Of a DNA stretch of 64,000 nucleotides, positions 14,152-22,532 are shown piece by piece. The position numbers and the translations under genes were made by a program. This DNA comes from JAPHTQ01 sp050288165 (GTDB lineage Bacteria; Pseudomonadota; Gammaproteobacteria; Thiohalomonadales; Thiohalomonadaceae). The number at the start of each line of letters is the position of its first letter. Positions within the stretch are counted from its first letter, which is position 1. The notes below the pieces were generated by a model that saw only the letters and a list, made by a program, of their open reading frames with translations, was not told the origin of the DNA and searched no databases. The stretch is taken from assembly GCA_050288165.1 (NCBI GenBank), contig JBNKDG010000008.1, forward strand, positions 1-64,000, in the 5' to 3' direction.

Positions 14152-14949
14152 TCAGGCAGCTTTGCCCGGTACTTCGAAGTTGCGTTGGGTCAGCAGGTCG
14201 GTACCGCACTGGAGGTTTTCGAACCAGTTGAGGAATTTGCCAACATCCTTGCCTTCGAAGCGCGCGCCGTGTTGTGGCACGATCATCTGCACGTCGAGGG
14301 TGCGGATCATGTTGACCCAGAAGCGGCAAACTTTGTTGCCGTTCATGTAGCGACGATGGAAGCCAAGCATCTTCGGAATGTGGGCGTCGAAGTCCTTGAC
14401 CGGCATACCGCATTCATGTTCCGGTACACCTGAGGTGCCCACATCACCACTGAACAGAATCTTGCTGATCGGGTCGTAGAAGTGGAAGTTGCCTTCGGAA
14501 TGCAGGAAGTGCGCTGGCAGGGCCTTGAAAGCGGCGCCGCCGATCTCGATGTCCATGCCCTGATCCGGGATACCGACCAGGCGACCCTTGGTGGCGCCGG
14601 GTGAGCAGAAGTGGGGCACGAAACGTTTCCACAGCTCAGGGACCACCACCTTGGCGCCGGTGCCGACCAGCCATTTGTTCAGGGAGGCGACGATGTCCGG
14701 ATCCTGGTGCGAGGCGATAACGAAGTCCAGGTTCTTGGGGAAGACGTATTCGCTGATGCCCAGGAACAGGCGGGTGTAGGTGAGGTTGCCGCCCGGGTCG
14801 ATCAGCGCGGCGTGTTCGTTGTTGACGATCAGGAACTGGTTAGCCTGTACGGTTTCACCGCTGTTACTGTTGTTTTCCTTGTCGTCGCGAACCAGGTCAT
14901 TAAAGGCGATACATTTATGGTGACCGTTATCGAATAGGGTAATGGACAT
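14152..14949 (-). CDS. ODP-type diiron metallo-beta-lactamase-fold protein (flavodiiron-like, no flavodoxin domain)
   Basis: The 265-residue protein has the beta-lactamase fold of flavodiiron proteins but ends before any flavodoxin domain. Likely metal ligands are in IASHQDPDIV (~residues 79-88, corresponding to the HxExDH motif with Asp for Glu), LPAHFLHSEGN (~145-155), LFSGDVG (~165-171) and VPQHG (~224-228). Stand-alone ODP domains are known as oxygen- or peroxide-binding sensors, for example in spirochete chemotaxis; O2 or NO reduction with a separate electron donor is the alternative. No partner reductase is adjacent. A terminator follows directly. Confidence 0.8.
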   Translation of the reverse strand: MSITLFDNGHHKCIAFNDLVRDDKENNSNSGETVQANQFLIVNNEHAALIDPGGNLTYTRLFLGISEYVFPKNLDFVIASHQDPDIVASLNKWLVGTGAKVVVPELWKRFVPHFCSPGATKGRLVGIPDQGMDIEIGGAAFKALPAHFLHSEGNFHFYDPISKILFSGDVGTSGVPEHECGMPVKDFDAHIPKMLGFHRRYMNGNKVCRFWVNMIRTLDVQMIVPQHGARFEGKDVGKFLNWFENLQCGTDLLTQRNFEVPGKAA

Positions 14950-15130
14950 AGTGGCATCCCGAAATAATGGTTATAAAGTCAAAATCAGCCGGGCTCTCGT
15001 AGTAATCGATGATTTAGAGTGGAGCCTGTGCTGGAACGGTGGAAATGGCCGAACAGACTAGCACTAATCCGGGCAAATGTTAAGGATTCGAAGCATAAGC
15101 CTTTCTTAATCAAAGGCATGGAGACAGGCG

Positions 15131-17467
15131 ATGAAAGTACTGAAATGGATAGCCGTGGTGGCCGGTGTGCTACTGGGACTGTTGGTGGTTGCGGTTGCCG
15201 CAGCAAGCCTGCTGCTGGACCCTAATGACTACCGGGACGAGATCTCCGCCAAGGTCAAACAGGCCACCGGGAGGGAGCTCAAGATTGAAGGGGATATCCG
15301 TCTCTCTTTCTTCCCCTGGCTAGGTCTGGAGCTGGGCAAGCTGGAGTTGGGCAATGCCGCGGGCTTCGGTAAGGCGCCCTTTGCCCGCATTGGCGGCGCT
15401 GATGCCCGGGTGAAGATTCTGCCCCTGCTCTCCGGCAAGGTGGAGATGGATAAAGTGGTGCTGCGTGGCCTGGAATTGCAGCTGGCGCGGCGTGCCGACG
15501 GTAGCTCCAACTGGGATGACCTGGCAGGTAAGGGCGAGGCCAAAACAGAAAAGTCGGCCGCGGGTAAACCGGCCAAACAGGCCGCACCGGGACAGAAGCT
15601 GGCGGCGCTGGCCATCGGTGGTATTGAGATCACTGACGCCAAAGTGGCGTGGCAGGACGACATGGCGAAGCAGCGCGTGACGCTTAGCGACTTCAACCTG
15701 ACCAGCGGCGCGATCAGCCTGGATAAACCCTTCCCGCTAACCATTGGTGGCAGGGTTGAGAGTAGCAATCCGGCGGTGAAGGCGGCTATCGATCTGCAAA
15801 CTTCGATAGGTCTAGACCTGAACAATGAGCGCTATCGTCTCGATGGCCTGAATCTGGCGCTGGATGCCAACGGTAAGGTGATCCCCGGTGGCAAGGCCAA
15901 ACTGACCCTGGCTGGCGATCTGGCGGCCGATCTCAAACAGCAGACCGCCAGCGTGAAAGGACTTGCCCTCAAAGGGATGGGGGTGGAGCTGACGGGCAAT
16001 GTGGCGGCGAACCAGATCCTGGCGAAGCCGGCAGCCGAGGGACAGGTGAAGCTGATGCTGACTGACCCGCAGGCGTTGAGTGGTGTCGTGGCGTTACCGC
16101 CGGAGTTGAACCGCGAGGCGCTCAAGGGCGGCAAAATGGATGCTGATTTCCGTCTGGATCTGGGCAAGGCGCAATCCCTGAAATTGGCACCGCTCAAACT
16201 CGACGTTATGGGCGTGGAGATGACGGTGCGGGTGAACGGCAAGCAGATTATCGATAACCCCTCGTTCAGTGGCGATCTGGCCAGCGGTGAATTCGTGCCA
16301 CGGTTGTTGCTGAAAAACGTCGGGGTTAAATTGCCTGAGATGGCCGATCCCGGTGCCATGGGCAAGGCGAAGTTCTCTGCCGATTTCGATGCCGGGCTGA
16401 ATCGTGCGGCGTTGAGCAAACTGAAACTGCAACTGGATAACACCAACCTCAGTGGCAAAGCATCGGTGAAAAACTTCAAGGCACCGGTGATCCGCTATCA
16501 ACTTGTCGTGGATGGTATCGATGCAGACCGTTACCTGCCACCGCCGAGCGATAAACCGGCGCCGAAGGCGACACCAGCGGCGGCTACTGCAGCGGCAGCT
16601 ACCCTGCCACTGGAACTACTGCGCAGTCTCGATATCGATGGCACCTTCAAGATGGGCAAGGTCAAGGTGATGAACCTCAACACCACCGACATCATTGCCA
16701 CGGTGCGTGCGGCCAAAGGCAAGTTCCGCGTCAATCCGCTGGGTGCCAAACTCTATCAGGGTAGCTACGCAGGCGACCTCGGTTTTGATGTCACCGGTAA
16801 AACCCCGCTGCTGTCGATGAATGAAAAACTCACCGGGGTGGAAGCGGGGCCGCTGCTCAAGGACTTTATGGGTAAGGACTACGTTACCGGTAAGGCCAAC
16901 ATGGCGGCGAAGATGACTGCTAAAGGTATCGATCCGATGGAGGTTCGCAAGAGCCTCAATGGTAATGGCAGTTTCAGTTTTGAGAAGGGGCAGGTGAAGG
17001 GCATCAACATCGGCCATCAGATCCGCGTCGCCTACGCCAAGGTAAAAAAACTGCCTGAACCGAAGGAAGAGAGTAAAGACACCGACTTCGCCGATCTCAA
17101 AGGTAGCTTCACCGCGAAAAACGGTGTCGTGAATACCGGCGATCTCTATGCACGCTCACCGCTGTTCCAGGTGAAAGGTAAGGGTTCTGCCGATTTGGTG
17201 AAGGAAAAGCTCGATATGCGCCTTGAGACCACCGTGGTTGGTAATCTTCAGGATGCAGCAAACCAAAGTATCGGCGAGCTGAAAGGCACCATGATTCCGA
17301 TCACTATCAAAGGCAAGTTCAGCGATCCCAGCATCGGTGTCGATGTGGAGTCGGTGCTGCGCGAGCGGGCGCAGAAAGAGGTAAAGAAAGCGGTCGATAA
17401 GGAAAAGAAAAAGCTGGAAGAAGATCTGAAAAACAAGCTGAAAGATGCATTCAAATTGAAGCTGTAA
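15131..17467 (+). CDS. AsmA family inner-membrane-anchored lipid-transport-like protein
   Basis: A 778-residue protein with an N-terminal transmembrane segment (~residues 8-30) and a long periplasmic part. It shows the AsmA pattern: DPNDYRDEISAKVKQATGRELKI, IRLSFFPWLGLELG and, towards the C-terminus, GNGSFSFEKGQVKGINIG, then KLDMRLETTVVG. It ends in a Lys/Glu-rich helix (~residues 740-778). AsmA-like proteins form long beta-groove structures linked to phospholipid movement between membranes. mutY begins 3 nt after its stop, so the two are co-transcribed, an arrangement seen in other gammaproteobacteria. Confidence 0.92.
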   Translation: MKVLKWIAVVAGVLLGLLVVAVAAASLLLDPNDYRDEISAKVKQATGRELKIEGDIRLSFFPWLGLELGKLELGNAAGFGKAPFARIGGADARVKILPLLSGKVEMDKVVLRGLELQLARRADGSSNWDDLAGKGEAKTEKSAAGKPAKQAAPGQKLAALAIGGIEITDAKVAWQDDMAKQRVTLSDFNLTSGAISLDKPFPLTIGGRVESSNPAVKAAIDLQTSIGLDLNNERYRLDGLNLALDANGKVIPGGKAKLTLAGDLAADLKQQTASVKGLALKGMGVELTGNVAANQILAKPAAEGQVKLMLTDPQALSGVVALPPELNREALKGGKMDADFRLDLGKAQSLKLAPLKLDVMGVEMTVRVNGKQIIDNPSFSGDLASGEFVPRLLLKNVGVKLPEMADPGAMGKAKFSADFDAGLNRAALSKLKLQLDNTNLSGKASVKNFKAPVIRYQLVVDGIDADRYLPPPSDKPAPKATPAAATAAAATLPLELLRSLDIDGTFKMGKVKVMNLNTTDIIATVRAAKGKFRVNPLGAKLYQGSYAGDLGFDVTGKTPLLSMNEKLTGVEAGPLLKDFMGKDYVTGKANMAAKMTAKGIDPMEVRKSLNGNGSFSFEKGQVKGINIGHQIRVAYAKVKKLPEPKEESKDTDFADLKGSFTAKNGVVNTGDLYARSPLFQVKGKGSADLVKEKLDMRLETTVVGNLQDAANQSIGELKGTMIPITIKGKFSDPSIGVDVESVLRERAQKEVKKAVDKEKKKLEEDLKNKLKDAFKLKL

Positions 17468-17470
17468 CGA

Positions 17471-18532
17471 ATGAGTAATGACTTTGCCCGTCGCCTTCTG
17501 GCGTGGTACGACAGGCACGGACGCCACGATCTCCCCTGGCAACAGCAGCCCACACCCTATCGGGTGTGGGTTTCCGAGGTGATGCTGCAACAGACGCAGG
17601 TGGTCACTGTTATTCCCTATTTCGAACGCTTCATGGCCAGTTTTCCCAATGTGAAAAAACTGGCCGATGCGTCACTGGATGAAGTGCTGGCTCACTGGAG
17701 CGGGCTCGGTTACTACAGCCGCGCACGCAACCTGCACAAAGCAGCGCAGATCATCCGCGACCAACACCGAGGTAAATTTCCACAGCAATTCGAAGCGGTG
17801 GTTGAGCTGCCGGGCGTCGGTCGTTCCACTGCCGGGGCGATCCTCTCCCTCGCCTGCGATCAACACCTGCCGATCCTCGACGGAAACGTTAAGCGGGTGT
17901 TGAGTCGCTTTCATGCGGTCGAAGGCTGGCCGGGACAGCGTGAGGTGGAACAGCAGTTATGGCAACTGGCCGAAACACTGACACCGAAAAAACGCACTGC
18001 CGCCTACACCCAGGCGATTATGGATCTGGGTGCCACGCTCTGTACCCGCACCAAACCTCGCTGTGAAGCCTGCCCGGCAAGCATCGACTGTCTCGCTTAT
18101 GCGCAGGGAAGAATCGCTGACTTTCCCGGTAAAAAGCCGCGCAAGGCTATGCCGTTGCGGAAGACGCAGATGCTGTTGGTGCAGAATGCCAAAGGCGAAC
18201 TGCTGTTAGAGCAACGACCGCCAGCAGGAATATGGGGTGGGCTTTGGTCAATACCGGAGTGCCCCTATGATGAGGACATTACCCATTGGTGTCGCGAACA
18301 GCTCGGACTGGAACTGGATGGATGGGAAGCATTGCCGCCGTTACTGCACACCTTCAGCCATTTTCAGTTGGAAATATCACCTTGGCACTGTCGGGTTAAG
18401 GCCGTGAACAGTGGCCGAGTTATGGAACCGAGCGGCATGGTCTGGTATAACAGCCGCTCTTTTGCACAACTGGGTCTGCCCGCTCCGGTGAAGAAGTTGC
18501 TGGGTAGACTGAAAAATATCCACGAGGAGTGA
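17471..18532 (+). CDS. mutY: A/G-specific adenine DNA glycosylase
   Basis: Removes adenine mispaired with 8-oxoguanine. The 353-residue protein has the HhH-GPD core with QQTQVVTVIPYFERF (~residues 40-54), the HhH motif ELPGVGRSTAGAI (~114-126) with the catalytic aspartate in LDGNVKRVL, and the Fe-S loop CTRTKPRCEACPASIDC (~194-210). A NUDIX-like C-terminal domain that recognises 8-oxoG follows (LLLEQRPPAGIWGGLWSIPE). yggX begins 4 nt after its stop; mutY-yggX is a widely conserved pair tied to oxidative damage. Confidence 0.97.
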   Translation: MSNDFARRLLAWYDRHGRHDLPWQQQPTPYRVWVSEVMLQQTQVVTVIPYFERFMASFPNVKKLADASLDEVLAHWSGLGYYSRARNLHKAAQIIRDQHRGKFPQQFEAVVELPGVGRSTAGAILSLACDQHLPILDGNVKRVLSRFHAVEGWPGQREVEQQLWQLAETLTPKKRTAAYTQAIMDLGATLCTRTKPRCEACPASIDCLAYAQGRIADFPGKKPRKAMPLRKTQMLLVQNAKGELLLEQRPPAGIWGGLWSIPECPYDEDITHWCREQLGLELDGWEALPPLLHTFSHFQLEISPWHCRVKAVNSGRVMEPSGMVWYNSRSFAQLGLPAPVKKLLGRLKNIHEE

Positions 18533-18536
18533 ACTG

Positions 18537-18809
18537 ATGACACGCATGGTTCAATGCGCAAAGCTGGGTGCAGAGGCCGAAGGCCTCGAACGTCAACCCT
18601 ATCCCGGTGAGCTGGGCAAGCGTATTTTCGACAACATCTCCAAGGAAGCCTGGCAACAGTGGCTGCGCCAGCAGACCATGATGATCAACGAATACCGCCT
18701 GACCCCCATCGATCCCAATCATCGCAAGATGTTGGAGAACGCAATGGTCGCTTTCCTCTTCGGTGAAGGTGGCGAGACCCCGGAAGGTTATACCCCGCCC
18801 AAGGCCTGA
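18537..18809 (+). CDS. yggX: YggX family iron-trafficking / oxidative-damage protection protein
   Basis: A 90-residue protein starting MTRMVQCAKLGAEAEGL with the single conserved cysteine at position 7, then PYPGELGKRIFDNISKEAW and YRLTPIDPNHR. This is the full-length YggX family, implicated in protecting Fe-S clusters and handling labile iron. GAGGAG precedes the ATG. It is translated close behind mutY, consistent with a shared oxidative-stress role. Confidence 0.96.
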   Translation: MTRMVQCAKLGAEAEGLERQPYPGELGKRIFDNISKEAWQQWLRQQTMMINEYRLTPIDPNHRKMLENAMVAFLFGEGGETPEGYTPPKA

Positions 18810-18813
18810 TCCC

Positions 18814-18840
18814 GTTGTGCGGCGGTTTCCGCCGGACAAC
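18814..18840 (+). terminator. Hairpin after yggX, possible transcript end
   Basis: GTTGT-G-CGGCGG, loop TTT, CCGCCG-G-ACAAC folds into an 11-bp stem with one G-G mismatch, 5 nt after the yggX stop. No T-run follows, so it may mark the RNA 3' end rather than act as a classic terminator. Confidence 0.4.
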
Positions 18841-18843
18841 GTC

Positions 18844-18872
18844 TTGACTTCCGAGGCCGCAGACGCTTAAAT
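18844..18872 (+). promoter_or_regulatory. Sigma-70 promoter of tRNA-Phe
   Basis: TTGACT (18844-18849), a 17-bp spacer and TTAAAT (18867-18872), followed by a GC-rich discriminator typical of stable-RNA promoters. The tRNA begins 45 nt further on. A 14-bp palindrome GACCCGTACGGGTC lies in the leader. Confidence 0.65.
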
Positions 18873-18916
18873 GAGCGGCCTTTCAGGACCCGTACGGGTC
18901 TGATTACTGAAAAAAT

Positions 18917-18992
18917 GGCCGGGTAGCTCAGTTGGTAGAGCAGGGGATTGAAAATCCCCGTGTCGGCGGTTCGATTCCGTCCCCGGCCACCA
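18917..18992 (+). tRNA. tRNA-Phe (anticodon GAA)
   Basis: A 76-nt cloverleaf: acceptor GGCCGGG/CCCGGCC, D arm GCTCAGTTGGTAGAGC, anticodon loop with GAA within GGGGATTGAAAATCCCC, T arm GGCGG-TTCGATT-CCGTC, discriminator A and encoded CCA. Confidence 0.97.
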
Positions 18993-19024
18993 TCCACTTT
19001 CAATCCAGGCATCCCATCATCCCT

Positions 19025-19216
19025 ATGAACAGCGAGCAGCTCAGTCAGTGCATCGATGCCCTGTGTCAGTGCGGTTGCGATGCCGTTCGGGCCACCATTA
19101 CGGCAATGGAGAGCGGTGTGGTAGTGCCTCAGGTCGAAACCCTCAGTGAAGAGGAGCGGCAGGCGGTGCTGGAAGAGTTGAAGGCGGTGATGGCCGTCTA
19201 TGACCGAAAAAGTTGA
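19025..19216 (+). CDS. Small cysteine-containing protein of unknown function
   Basis: A 63-residue reading frame beginning MNSEQLSQCIDALCQCGCDA and ending in a helical EEERQAVLEELKAVMAVYD segment. Three cysteines lie in LCQCGC plus one before, which could hint at metal binding. There is no strong ribosome site before the ATG; an in-frame extension into tRNA-Phe is not credible. It sits alone between tRNA-Phe and rph. The predicted structure is helical. I do not recognise the family. Confidence 0.6.
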   Translation: MNSEQLSQCIDALCQCGCDAVRATITAMESGVVVPQVETLSEEERQAVLEELKAVMAVYDRKS

Positions 19217-19305
19217 TCCTCCCCTCGAATAGTTAAAGTCGCCTCACGGCGCAGCACTTCGTTACAATACCCGCCATTCTAATGACTCAAACAAGGCAGG
19301 TTCCC

Positions 19306-20022
19306 ATGCGCCCAAGCGGCCGGCAGCCCGACGAGCTGCGTTCCATCCGTATTACCCGTCACTACACCAAGCACGCCGAGGGTTCGGTCCTGGTCGAATT
19401 TGGCGACACCAAGGTGCTGTGCAATGCCACGGTAGAAGAGCGGGTGCCGCGCTTTCTGAAAGGCAAGGATCAGGGCTGGGTGACCGCCGAGTACGGCATG
19501 TTGCCACGTGCTACCGGCAATCGTATGGGCCGCGAGGCGGCACAGGGCAAGCAGGGTGGCCGGACTATGGAGATCCAACGCCTGATTGGCCGTTCCCTGC
19601 GGGCGGTGGTTGACCTCTCTGCACTGGGCGAACGTACTATCACCCTCGACTGCGACGTGATCCAGGCCGATGGCGGTACCCGTACCGCCTCCATCACCGG
19701 CGCCTATGTGGCGCTGGCCGATGCGGTGGCGCACCTCAAGGCGAAGAAGCTGATCAAGAAAGACCCATTGCACGGCCATCTCGCCTCGATCTCGGTGGGG
19801 ATCTACAACGGCACCCCGGTGCTGGACCTCGACTATGCCGAGGACTCCAATGCAGAGACCGACATGAACGTGGTGATGAACGACGGTGGAGCTTTCATCG
19901 AAGTACAGGGTACTGCCGAAGGGCACGCCTTCCGCCGCGAAGAGATGGATGCGATGCTCGACCTGGCACAGCAGGGTATTGTGCAACTGATCGAACACCA
20001 GCGTGAGGCACTAAAGGGTTAA
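19306..20022 (+). CDS. rph: Ribonuclease PH
   Basis: Phosphorolytic 3'-5' exoribonuclease trimming tRNA precursors. The 238 residues begin MRPSGRQPDELR, the family's usual N-terminus, and include YTKHAEGSVLVEFGDTKVLC, RFLKGKDQGWVTAEYGMLPR, GRTMEIQRLIGRSLRA and the phosphate-site region DCDVIQADGGTRTASITGA. The ATG at 19306 is chosen over one 24 nt upstream because of the family length and the AAGGCAGG site before it. rdgB follows 2 nt after the stop. Confidence 0.97.
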   Translation: MRPSGRQPDELRSIRITRHYTKHAEGSVLVEFGDTKVLCNATVEERVPRFLKGKDQGWVTAEYGMLPRATGNRMGREAAQGKQGGRTMEIQRLIGRSLRAVVDLSALGERTITLDCDVIQADGGTRTASITGAYVALADAVAHLKAKKLIKKDPLHGHLASISVGIYNGTPVLDLDYAEDSNAETDMNVVMNDGGAFIEVQGTAEGHAFRREEMDAMLDLAQQGIVQLIEHQREALKG

Positions 20023-20024
20023 GC

Positions 20025-20612
20025 ATGAAAAAGATTGTTCTGGCCAGCGGCAACAGGGGCAAGGTGCGGGAGATCAACCAGATCCTCGCCGGACTCGATA
20101 TCGAAGTGGTGCCACAGAGTGATTTCAATGTGCCGGAGATCGAGGAGACCGGTCTGACCTTCGTTGAGAACGCGATCCTCAAGGCGCGCAATGCGGCGAA
20201 GTGTACCGGGCTGCCTGCGATTGCCGACGACTCCGGCCTGGAGGTGGATGCTCTGCGCGGTGCGCCGGGGATCTATTCCGCACGTTATGCCGGACCCGAT
20301 AATGACGATACAAAAAATCTGCAGAAGGTGTTGCAGGAACTGGATGGCGTTGCCGAGGCAGAACGCGGTGCGCGTTTCCAGTGCTTGCTGGTCTACATGG
20401 AACACGACCTCGATCCGACCCCGATCATCTGCCAGGGTACCTGGGAAGGGCGGATCACCCACGCGCCGTCCGGTGCGAACGGCTTTGGTTATGACCCGAT
20501 CTTTTTCGTGCCGGATCACGGTTGCACCTCCGCCGAGCTCAGCCCGGAAGAGAAGAATCGTCTTAGTCACCGCGGCCAGGCGTTGCAGAAGCTAGTGAGT
20601 GCGCTGAAATAA
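20025..20612 (+). CDS. rdgB: XTP/dITP diphosphatase (RdgB/HAM1 family)
   Basis: Hydrolyses non-canonical purine triphosphates (XTP, dITP) to monophosphates and cleans the nucleotide pool. The 195-residue protein starts with IVLASGNRGKVREI and has the ADDSGLEVDAL motif (~residues 67-77), ARYAG, and the C-terminal GFGYDPIFFVP and SHRGQAL. It lies between rph and hemW, the order seen in many gammaproteobacteria, and all three run in one direction with tiny gaps. Confidence 0.97.
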   Translation: MKKIVLASGNRGKVREINQILAGLDIEVVPQSDFNVPEIEETGLTFVENAILKARNAAKCTGLPAIADDSGLEVDALRGAPGIYSARYAGPDNDDTKNLQKVLQELDGVAEAERGARFQCLLVYMEHDLDPTPIICQGTWEGRITHAPSGANGFGYDPIFFVPDHGCTSAELSPEEKNRLSHRGQALQKLVSALK

Positions 20613-20623
20613 CGGCTGCCAGC

Positions 20624-21793
20624 GTGTTGCTGAATTTCACCGCACCGTTACCGCTCTCGCTCTACATCCACTTCCCCTGGTGCGTGCGCAAGTGTCCCTA
20701 TTGCGACTTCAACTCCCATGAGTTGCGCGAGGATCTGCCGGAGCAGGCCTATATTGATGCGCTGTTGCTCGACCTGCAACAGGACCTGCCGATGGTCTGG
20801 GGTCGGCCGATCGAGTCGGTGTTCATCGGCGGTGGTACCCCCAGCCTGATTAGTGCCGAAGGCCTCGACCGACTCCTTTCCGGATTGCGCGCCCTGCTGG
20901 GGCTGAACCCCGATTGTGAGATCACCCTGGAGGCCAATCCGGGCACCGTAGAGCAGGGACGTTTTGCCGAGTATCGCGCCGCCGGGATCAACCGTCTCTC
21001 CATCGGTATCCAGAGTTTCGACGACGACAAACTGAAGGCGTTGGGGCGCATCCACAGCCGTGCCGAGGCGCTGCGTGCCGTCGAGGCGGTGCATGCCGCC
21101 GGGCTGGAGAACTTCAACCTCGATCTGATGTTCGGCCTGCCGGGGCAGGATGTCGCCCAGGCACAGGCCGACCTGCAGCAGGCCATCGCCCTGGCACCGA
21201 CACATCTCTCCTGGTACCAGCTCACCATCGAACCCAATACCGCCTTTGCCCACCAGCCGCCCCAGGTCCCCGACGACGAGCTGCTGTGGGATATCCAGCG
21301 GCGGGGGGAGGAAACCCTGGCCGGGGCGGGCTATGGTCAATATGAGGTTTCGGCCTATGCCAGAGAGGGGTTTCGGTGCGACCATAACCTGAACTACTGG
21401 CGTTTTGGTGATTATCTGGGGATCGGTCCCGGCGCCCATGCCAAGATCACCCACCCCGCCGAAGGGCGAGTGGAACGGCTATGGAAGCAACGTCAGCCGC
21501 AGCAATGGTTGGCGCAGGCGGCGACCCCGGCGGTAATCGCCGGTAGGCGTGACCTGAATCGCGGTGACCTGGTGCTGGAGTTCATGATGAACGCCCTGCG
21601 CCTGCGCGATGGATTTCCCAGTGCGTTGTTTCAGGAACACACAGGACTGCCGATAACGTTGCTGGAGGAATCACTGCGCGAGGCGCAACGGCTTGAACTC
21701 GTCGACTGGCAGCTGCATAAGATTGTCCCCACGGAGGGTGGACGCAACCACCTGAATGAGTTGTTACAGCTCTTCATGCCGGAGGAGGAATAA
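20624..21793 (+). CDS. hemW: Radical SAM heme chaperone HemW
   Basis: HemN-like radical SAM protein; characterised members bind heme and insert it into respiratory enzymes rather than oxidising coproporphyrinogen. The 389 residues carry the cluster motif CVRKCPYC (~residues 20-27), FIGGGTPS, EANPGTVEQ, RLSIGIQSFDD and DLMFGLPGQ, and end in a HemN_C-type domain. The N-terminal motif lacks the extra cysteine of true HemN. GTG start. A small Rof-like gene begins 3 nt after the stop, with its GGAGGAGGAA ribosome site inside the hemW end. Confidence 0.94.
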   Translation: MLLNFTAPLPLSLYIHFPWCVRKCPYCDFNSHELREDLPEQAYIDALLLDLQQDLPMVWGRPIESVFIGGGTPSLISAEGLDRLLSGLRALLGLNPDCEITLEANPGTVEQGRFAEYRAAGINRLSIGIQSFDDDKLKALGRIHSRAEALRAVEAVHAAGLENFNLDLMFGLPGQDVAQAQADLQQAIALAPTHLSWYQLTIEPNTAFAHQPPQVPDDELLWDIQRRGEETLAGAGYGQYEVSAYAREGFRCDHNLNYWRFGDYLGIGPGAHAKITHPAEGRVERLWKQRQPQQWLAQAATPAVIAGRRDLNRGDLVLEFMMNALRLRDGFPSALFQEHTGLPITLLEESLREAQRLELVDWQLHKIVPTEGGRNHLNELLQLFMPEEE

Positions 21794-21795
21794 CA

Positions 21796-22056
21796 ATGAG
21801 CGACGACGATAATTACACCCCGATCGATTGTGGTCTCTATTCCGAATATGAACTGGCGATTATGCATCGTCGACGTCTGCGCCTGCACTGGCGCGATGAC
21901 CACGGCAATGATCATATTGAAAGTGTCATGCCGCTGGATCTGAGGACGCGTAACAAAAGCGAGTATTTGATCGCTGAACGACATGGCGGCGGCACTATCA
22001 CGCTAAGACTGGATTACATTGTGCGTGCCGCGGTGGCCGACAAAACGGAGGATTAA
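21796..22056 (+). CDS. Rof-like Rho-binding antiterminator family protein
   Basis: 86 residues starting with the YTPIDCGLYSEYELA pattern of the Rof/YaeO family, followed by short beta-strands (LRLHWRD, SEYLIAERHG, TLRLDYI). E. coli Rof binds Rho and inhibits termination; the similarity here is in the N-terminal YxPIDCxxYxxLE-type motif and length. It has a very strong ribosome site and is coupled to hemW. The gene symbol is withheld because the similarity is judged by eye. Confidence 0.75.
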   Translation: MSDDDNYTPIDCGLYSEYELAIMHRRRLRLHWRDDHGNDHIESVMPLDLRTRNKSEYLIAERHGGGTITLRLDYIVRAAVADKTED

Positions 22057-22172
22057 TCCTGAAAACCTCAGTTGACCGCTATCAGTTACAGGCAAGGTAT
22101 TGAGATGAACAAGATTATTGACAATCATCCGATTCATTCAACGGGTGAACAACGCTACGGCATGAATTGCGC

Positions 22173-22260
22173 ATTTGTCATGGCGCATAGCTGCGTTGTA
22201 ACGCCTTGCAATAGAGTTACTATTGCGCGTTGTCACGCCTTGCTCTGCACCATGACAAAT
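22173..22260. repeat. 88-bp cruciform-type inverted repeat
   Basis: The outer arms ATTTGTCATGG (22173-22183) and CCATGACAAAT (22250-22260) are perfect inverses. The innermost arms GCAATAG and CTATTGC are also perfect around AGTTA. Between them each side carries the same small palindrome in direct orientation, GCGTTGTAACGCC and GCGTTGTCACGCC. The unit could fold as a cross with two side hairpins. It looks like a non-coding mobile or REP-type element; the weak frame 22072-22284 over it is not supported. Confidence 0.75.
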
Positions 22261-22297
22261 ACACACTTCACACCGTCCAACTGAGGATTTCAGGATA

Positions 22298-22525
22298 ATG
22301 GAAATCAGTACCGGCGAATTGCTCTCAATCTTTATCAATCTGGCGGTTGGCATCTATTTCGCCGTTTATTATCCGCGCAGCATCCACAAACGTTTCACTT
22401 CGCACACCATGCCGCGTGCCTTTATCGTGCTGGTTAAGGTAGTACCGATGGTGGGTTACCTGATTATTGGCCTGACCATGATCTATACCATTGCCATGCT
22501 CAGCGGTATGGCGCCAAAGAGCTGA
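22298..22525 (+). CDS. Small two-helix membrane protein, unknown function
   Basis: 75 residues with two hydrophobic helices, LLSIFINLAVGIYFAVYY (~residues 8-25) and FIVLVKVVPMVGYLIIGLTMIYTIAML (~42-68), joined by a basic loop RSIHKRFTSHTMPR. AGGA precedes the ATG. The adenylate cyclase start follows 7 nt after its stop, so they probably share a transcript. The topology could make it a small regulator or assembly factor, but no family is recognised. Confidence 0.7.
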   Translation: MEISTGELLSIFINLAVGIYFAVYYPRSIHKRFTSHTMPRAFIVLVKVVPMVGYLIIGLTMIYTIAMLSGMAPKS

Positions 22526-22532
22526 GCACACC

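Noticed and set aside
18932..19024. N-terminal extension of the small gene at 19025 into tRNA-Phe
   Set aside because: The added codons lie inside the tRNA, so the downstream ATG was taken.
22072..22284. 70-codon frame before the two-helix membrane gene
   Set aside because: It is formed by the cruciform repeat and shows no protein-like pattern or ribosome site.
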